From contig ML677334.1 in assembly GCA_007922305.1 (NCBI GenBank), forward strand, positions 55,912,720-55,976,719: a DNA stretch of 64,000 bases. Direction: 5' to 3'. This stretch comes from Dermatemys mawii. Lineage: Eukaryota > Chordata > Testudines > Dermatemydidae. Positions 59,733-64,000 of the stretch are shown in pieces (the first letter of the stretch is position 1; every line of letters begins with the position of its first letter). The notes beneath the pieces are model-generated. The model was given only the letters and a program-made list of their open reading frames with translations. It did not search any database and was not told the DNA's origin. Both the position numbers and the translations under genes were made by a program.

Positions 59733-59820
59733 GGCCAGATTCTCAAAGGTTTTTAGGCACCCAACTCCCATTGAAATCAGTGGGACCTAAGCATCTACAC
59801 ACCTTTGAAGATCTGGGTCT
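59733..59820. repeat. Palindromic repeat (AGATTCTCAAAGGT...ACCTTTGAAGATCT)
   Basis: CCAGATTCTCAAAGGT pairs with ACCTTTGAAGATCTGG, and ACTCCCATTG sits near the centre. This resembles a common sauropsid palindromic repeat. Class unknown. Confidence 0.6.
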
Positions 59821-60235
59821 AAGTGACAACATAAAGGCAGTGAAGAATTAGGCCCAGTTTCTGCCAGGTTTTTTAACTTGAAGATTGATGAATTCAGATT
59901 TTGCTGCATGGTGCTACCACACGGGGTCTGTCTCAATTGTGAATTAATGTACACATTAATCTGGCTACACTTCATTTCTGTGCTGCCCAGGACTACAGAC
60001 ATCAACCCTATTGTCAGTTTTGTACAACAGTACAAACCTCTTCTGCTTTATATTCTATTATACAAACACAAAACACAACATGAAAAGAACTTCAGGTTGC
60101 AAAATCAAGGATGCCAAAGTTAGAAAATCCCAGAATTAAGGCTAAGGTTTGTATGTGTTATATCTTAGACATTTTTTAAAAAAAGGAATCAGAAAAAAAA
60201 AAGAAATTTCATCATGACATCAACATGGGTCATGA

Positions 60236-60290
60236 GCAGAGTTGGAACCTTTAGAGTCACAAAGACCTCTGCCAGTTGAGCTAATGAAGT
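60236..60290 (-). repeat. tRNA-like SINE module
   Basis: Minus strand: TAGCTCAACTGG (A-box-like, 60272-60283), then GCAGAGGTCTTTGTG, then GGTTCCAACTCT (B-box-like, 60238-60249). The gap of about 22 bases between the boxes is shorter than in a tRNA, so it is a decayed tRNA-derived module rather than a tRNA gene. Confidence 0.55.
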
Positions 60291-60403
60291 AACTGATTGC
60301 ACTAGCAGGTTATCATCCTATATGTGGACCAGTACTAGAGGGAGAAGAGACTATGCTTTGACACTAGGTTTCATAAACCTTTGCTAACAGAAGGAAGAGG
60401 GAA

Positions 60404-60562
60404 CTCTGGCTATGTCTACACTAGAGAGCTTACAGCAGCCCAGTTACACCGATGCAGCTGCACTGCTGTAAGCTCTTTAGTGTTACCACTCTGAGTAAAC
60501 GGGTGAGAGCTCTCCCATCAACTTAATTAATCCACCCTCCAATGAGTGGCAGCAGCTGACAA
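60404..60562. mobile_element. MITE fragment, CTATGTCTACACTAGAGAGC type
   Basis: GGCTATGTCTACACTAGAGA, TTACACCGATGCAGCTGCAC, CTCTTTAGTGTTACCACTC and GGGTGAGAGCTCTCCC (a palindrome) follow a turtle MITE that I recognise. The right half is missing: no inverted GTAGACA end is found before unrelated sequence begins near 60563. Confidence 0.7.
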
Positions 60563-61072
60563 AAAAGGATAAACTAACCTAAACTAACCTTCATATTCCC
60601 CAAATAAGAAGTGGGTAAACTCCATTGGCCAATGTTTGCACTCAACTACTTCACTGGATGTAGGTCAGGAAGCTGGCTGCAGCTTAATACAACCAGGATG
60701 GAATTCTCATTCCCAGCCACTAATGGAATAGAAGCCCCTAAACTGCCATACATGCAGTGGCTAAGAAAAACTCCAAATTTGAATAGTATTCAGTGCAGTT
60801 AAAAATGTTTTGCATAATGCAATCTCCTAGTAGTCCCTTAAGAGGAGGAACCATGATTAATTGTCTCCAGTTTAATTACCATTACTCTAGCATAGTTGTG
60901 GCCAGAACTCCACACAGAATGCTGGGTGTGGCTGCAGCAGTGGTGCAGAGAGATAGATTTGTATTGCCCTACACCTACGGCATGGTATGATGTTCCTGTA
61001 AATGCTACTGAAAACTGCATGAAGCTCATATCTGATTTGCTGCCTACTATCACCTCTCAGTCTCTGTCATTA
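60563..61072. other. No gene seen
   Basis: Non-coding, with a short direct repeat AACCTAAACTAACCT near 60577. Confidence 0.5.
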
Positions 61073-61120
61073 AAAACAATGAGGAGTCTTTGTGACACCT
61101 TAGAGACTAACAAATTTATT

Positions 61121-61159
61121 TGGGCCCCAGCTTTTGTGGGCTAAAACCCACTTCATCAG
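61121..61159 (-). ncRNA. Hammerhead-like motif in the left flanking repeat
   Basis: Minus strand: CTGATGA, an extra A, stem II GTGGG/CCCAC with loop TTTTAG, then AAAA where GAAA is expected, so the conserved G12 is mutated, then GCTGGGGCCC. Stem II is perfect, but the catalytic G12 is lost. Confidence 0.5.
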
Positions 61160-61186
61160 ATGCGTGTTCGCATATCTATTCAAGGG

Positions 61187-61556
61187 ACACCATCATAGGA
61201 CCTAATCAGCCACACCATCAGGGGCTCGTTACCTGCACATCTACCAATATGATATATGCATCATGTGCAGCAATGCCCCTCTGCCATATGCATTGGCAAA
61301 CCGGGCAGTTTCTACACAAAAGACTAAATGGACTCAAATCAGACATCAAGAATTGTAACATTCAAAAAACAGTATCAGAACACGTCAGTCTCCATGGACG
61401 CTCAATAACAGACTTAAAAGTGGCAATTCTTCAACAAAAATCTTCAAAACCAGACTCCAACAAGAAACTAAAGAACTGGAATTAGTTTGCAAACTGGACA
61501 TCATCAAATCAGGCCTGAATAAAGACTGGGATTGGATGGGTCACTACAAAAAGTAA
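61187..61556 (+). pseudogene. GIY-YIG endonuclease region of a Penelope-like element, broken
   Basis: The readable frame gives TCTSTNMIYAS, where MIY stands at the GIY position. After a frame change ICIG stands where YIG is expected. Then comes QTGQFLHKRLNGLKSDIKN, NIQKTVSEHVSLHGRSITDL and KVAILQQK, and after a stop at about 61485 the end of the domain, KLDIIKSGLNKDWDWMGHY, to a stop at 61554-61556. The order and spacing match the GIY-YIG domain of vertebrate Penelope-like elements. At least one frameshift and an internal stop make it non-functional. The arginine of the R-x-NGHKSD motif is kept, but the histidine is changed (RLNGLKSD). Confidence 0.85.
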
Positions 61557-61701
61557 TATTCCCTCTGCTGATACTCATACATTCTTGTCAACTGTTGAGA
61601 ATAAGGCCACATCCACCTTAACTAAACTGGCTTGGTTAGCACTGACCCCCTCCCCGCACTTGGTAAAGCGATTCCCATCTTTTGATGTGCCGTAAAATTA
61701 T

Positions 61702-61704
<3 letters not shown>

Positions 61705-61752
<48 letters not shown>
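61705..61752. repeat. (TC)n(AC)n microsatellite in the PLE 3' region
   Basis: TC repeats followed by CA repeats, located between the endonuclease stop and the hammerhead-like block. Confidence 0.95.
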
Positions 61753-61780
61753 TGCTTGCTGTATTTTTCACTCCATGCAT

Positions 61781-61820
61781 CTGATGAAGTGGCTTTTAGC
61801 CCACGAAAGCTTATGCCCAA
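61781..61820 (+). ncRNA. Hammerhead-like motif in the right flanking repeat
   Basis: CTGATGA at 61781-61787, an extra A, stem II GTGG/CCAC (61789-61792 and 61801-61804, loop CTTTTAGC), GAAA at 61805-61808, then stem III GC-TTAT-GC, followed by CC where the hammerhead expects U-H at the cleavage site. It is the best-preserved copy in the window apart from that position and a weakened stem II. Confidence 0.55.
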
Positions 61821-61870
61821 ATGAATTTGTTAGGCTCTAAGGTGCCACAAGGGCTCGTCATTTTTACTAC

Positions 61871-62640
61871 ATCACTGGCACTTATTTTGGAAAATTTGTA
61901 AGCTAAATTAAGACTAAGATTGAAATCATGCAGACCTGCAAACATATGTACATGTAATTTCTCAATTATTGTCTTCATTTCTAGTTATCAAACACATTTA
62001 TTGGCAAAATTGTTATTTACCAGTGGCCTTTCCTTATTTTTATTAATAAGAATTAAATATAGCTATTGAACCTCTTTTCCAGTTCTTTTATTCATGTGCC
62101 TAATTTATACTATTTATTTTCTCCATCTGATAGAGCTATAAATGCATTGTTCTCTTCATTCCCTTGGGGCAGTAATAATTTATTCTTGTTTTCAGCTGCC
62201 CTCATCTTTTCCATGCAGGCATTAACCAGGTCTGCATGCACTACTTATTTTAGTTTCCTAGGCCCTTCTTAATTTCCAGCACACGTTCTTGGTTATTTTT
62301 TTTACCCACACAGAGTGCGTAAAAAACCCGAACAAACCCAGAGCAGTGCTTCATAAATCCTCTTTGGGTCACTGTAGGTCCCTTGCATTTTTCTCTCTCA
62401 GTGTAATTGTCTTCATTTATGCTCTTATTGCTGTGTATTTATAATCCAGCCACCTTCTACATTTCTGAGTGGTAATCAGGGCCATATATTCTTTTAAACT
62501 CCCTCTGTCTATAGAGGTGGTCAGGGAATTTATCTGTGTTATCTGAAATGTGCCATTTCTACATAAGCCTATTTGTTTCTCCTCTCTCCCTTGCCTCATT
62601 CACAATAACCAAGCTTCCCTCTTATATCTTCACACACAGT
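61871..62640. other. No gene seen
   Basis: AT-rich non-coding DNA between two PLE fragments. Confidence 0.5.
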
Positions 62641-62710
62641 CAAAAACAAGGAATCCTTGCGGCTCCTTAGAGACTAACAAATTTATTTGGGCATAAGCTT
62701 TCATGGGCTA
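62641..62710 (-). mobile_element. Penelope-like terminal fragment, antisense
   Basis: GGAATCCTTGCGGCTCCTTA, GAGACTAACAAATTTATTTG and GGCATAAGCTTTCATGGGCT match the flanking repeat of the PLE at 61073-61163. The copy stops inside the hammerhead-like stem II, so only the GAAA side remains. Confidence 0.8.
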
Positions 62711-64000
62711 GTTCTTCCCCAGTGGTGAGAGGAAGAGTCAAGAGGAGTTCTCCTCTTTCCGAACTAAACTTTTAGACCAGAAAGAAGAGAACTGAGTTTT
62801 GAACAGATTAGGAATCCCTTCGACAATCATTGTTTAGTGGTGTTGCCCAGCACATGTCAGAGTAGTTGGTTTCAAATTCCTGGATATATCTATCTGATTC
62901 AGGATTTTTTGGGGGAGAGGAGTGGGGGAGGATTCTCCCCTACAAGCCTGAGATTCTCCAGAAGATTCCCAATATGATTTTACCTGTGTTTTTCATTTCT
63001 CGTATGCTAAGCTAAAACATTTCACCATTTTTCATGGTCGAGCTGCGTTTCCCTTGATTTGTAAATACCTTTAACACTCTACCACTTCTTCCTCCTTTTG
63101 CATAGTCTGTCCCTGTCAATATCATCGTTCCAGCTTCGAGTATCATTCTTCCAAGTGTCAGTGCTGCACTCCTCACCAGGTGATACTCTCTATCATTTAG
63201 TATTATTTCCTAGCTCCTTTTGCTAATTTCCCCTTATTTCTATACTTTGTGTATAGAAATTCTCCTTCCATGATAGCACCATTGTTTGATAAATCATTTC
63301 CCTTTTCTTTATTCAAATTGAAAATCCATACCAGAGTGTTGGAGTTAATTAACCCTGCCCACTTAGTTCACAGCATGTATAAAAAGCTTTGTCACTTGTG
63401 CACACAACTTGTCAAGCCTCCCAGCAGAAGCCAGAGCTCCTTAGCCAAAGGAATTTTCTCCCCCTCCTTTACCTTCTTTTTTTTTTTTGGTTTCCATATA
63501 GGCCAACCAGCTTCCTCTCTCTCCCCAGCTGCTCCCAAGCCGGCTGCATGCTCTTCCTGGCAGGAGTACAAAGTGGAGCTTTCTATATGTTTCATTCTAC
63601 CTTAGAGCCAGCAGCTGCTGTATGCTCAGCACAGCACAGTTGGGACAACAGGGCTCTGCTCCTTTCCCCTGTGTGGTGAACTCATTCCACTTGGAGACAA
63701 AGTAAAATGACAACCTAACAAGTCTCATTTTGAAGTCCCACTGGGCATTGTGGGCTATGAGGAGAGTAGGGGCAAAATGAGAAAGATAGTCTGAAGCATG
63801 GAATGGAGGATGAAAGGAGGCCACAGACAATGGACAGTGCTGTGGGTGAGACTGGAAATAAACTCCCATGCTTGTGAGATCCTGGACAGGGGCAGCCTCT
63901 TGGCTCCAATTTTCCTGGCACTGTCAGAGTGCTTTACCAGCCTGCTTCTCTCATCAGCACTACTCACAGTGCCTGAAATATAAGCAGACCAGGGATCCAA
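62711..64000. other. 1.3 kb without a recognisable gene
   Basis: A T run near 63476 is simple sequence. The ORFs of 60-118 codons overlap each other on both strands and look like chance. No named repeat. Confidence 0.45.

Larger units (their letters stand above)
61073..61870 (+). mobile_element. Penelope-like element, 3' part with inverted flanking repeats
   Basis: From left to right: an inverted copy of the flanking repeat (61073-61163, GGAGTCTTTGTGACACCTTA to CTTCATCAGATG), a decayed GIY-YIG endonuclease region on + (61187-61556), the 3' untranslated region with a (TC)n(AC)n tract, and a sense copy of the flanking repeat (61771-61865, CATCTGATGAAGTGG to GGTGCCACAAGGGCTC). Penelope-like elements carry a reverse transcriptase followed by a GIY-YIG endonuclease and have terminal repeats in direct or inverted array. 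The reverse transcriptase part is absent, so the copy is 5'-truncated. The flanking repeats carry hammerhead-like motifs. Confidence 0.85.

Noticed and set aside
1..64000. CRISPR array, operons, ribosome binding sites, prophage or replication origin
   Set aside because: None of these is seen. The repeats are dispersed eukaryotic mobile elements with target duplications, not regularly spaced direct repeats, and the window is vertebrate DNA.

Overview
This window reads as repeat-rich, non-coding vertebrate DNA, almost certainly from a turtle (Testudines) or a close sauropsid relative. The evidence is the repeat fauna: CR1 LINEs ending in the ATTCTATGATT-type tail, a 120-130 bp MITE bounded by TAGGGTGACC, several palindromic hAT-type elements, tRNA-like repeat modules, and Penelope-like (PLE) repeats built around the block TGATGAAGTGGG...CCCACGAAAGC. 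I recognise no host protein-coding gene, rRNA or functional tRNA. Open reading frames here are short and either lie inside mobile elements or look like chance. The window is best read as an intron or gene desert.

Layout. 1-2.3 kb: a 2.1 kb hAT transposon with a decayed transposase C-terminus, itself split by a MITE. 3.3-4.2 kb: CR1 tails. 5.2 and 9.6 kb: two PLE foldback insertions. 10.1-13.4 kb: two CR1 copies in tandem, the second carrying nested insertions. 14.4-15.5 kb: an old LTR. 17.4-18.7 kb: MIR-like SINE remnants and a repeat holding two opposed tRNA-like modules. 19.8-24.5 kb: a 1.1 kb hAT element with perfect 8-base target duplication, a MITE, and a second hAT element interrupted by a 1.4 kb CR1. 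26.3-29.6 kb: two palindromic hAT elements and an unexplained 154-base hairpin. 30.5-31.5 kb: an antisense CR1. 34.7 kb: a CR1 tail. 36.3 kb: a MITE split by a PLE foldback. 41-44 kb: a MITE and small insertions. 47.3-48.3 kb: an antisense PLE split by a 651 bp solo LTR. 49.4-54.8 kb: MITEs. 59.2-62.7 kb: MITEs, a tRNA-like module, a PLE with a broken GIY-YIG endonuclease region flanked by inverted hammerhead-like repeats, and a second PLE tail.

The most interesting content is the PLE family. Seven loci carry variants of one structured block that resembles a minimal hammerhead ribozyme, and at three of them the insertion is framed by 11-12 base direct repeats. Four repeat-poor AT-rich stretches (about 36.86-37.25, 46.17-46.56, 50.40-50.71 and 56.52-56.82 kb) are candidate conserved non-coding elements. 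That suggestion rests only on composition and motif content.
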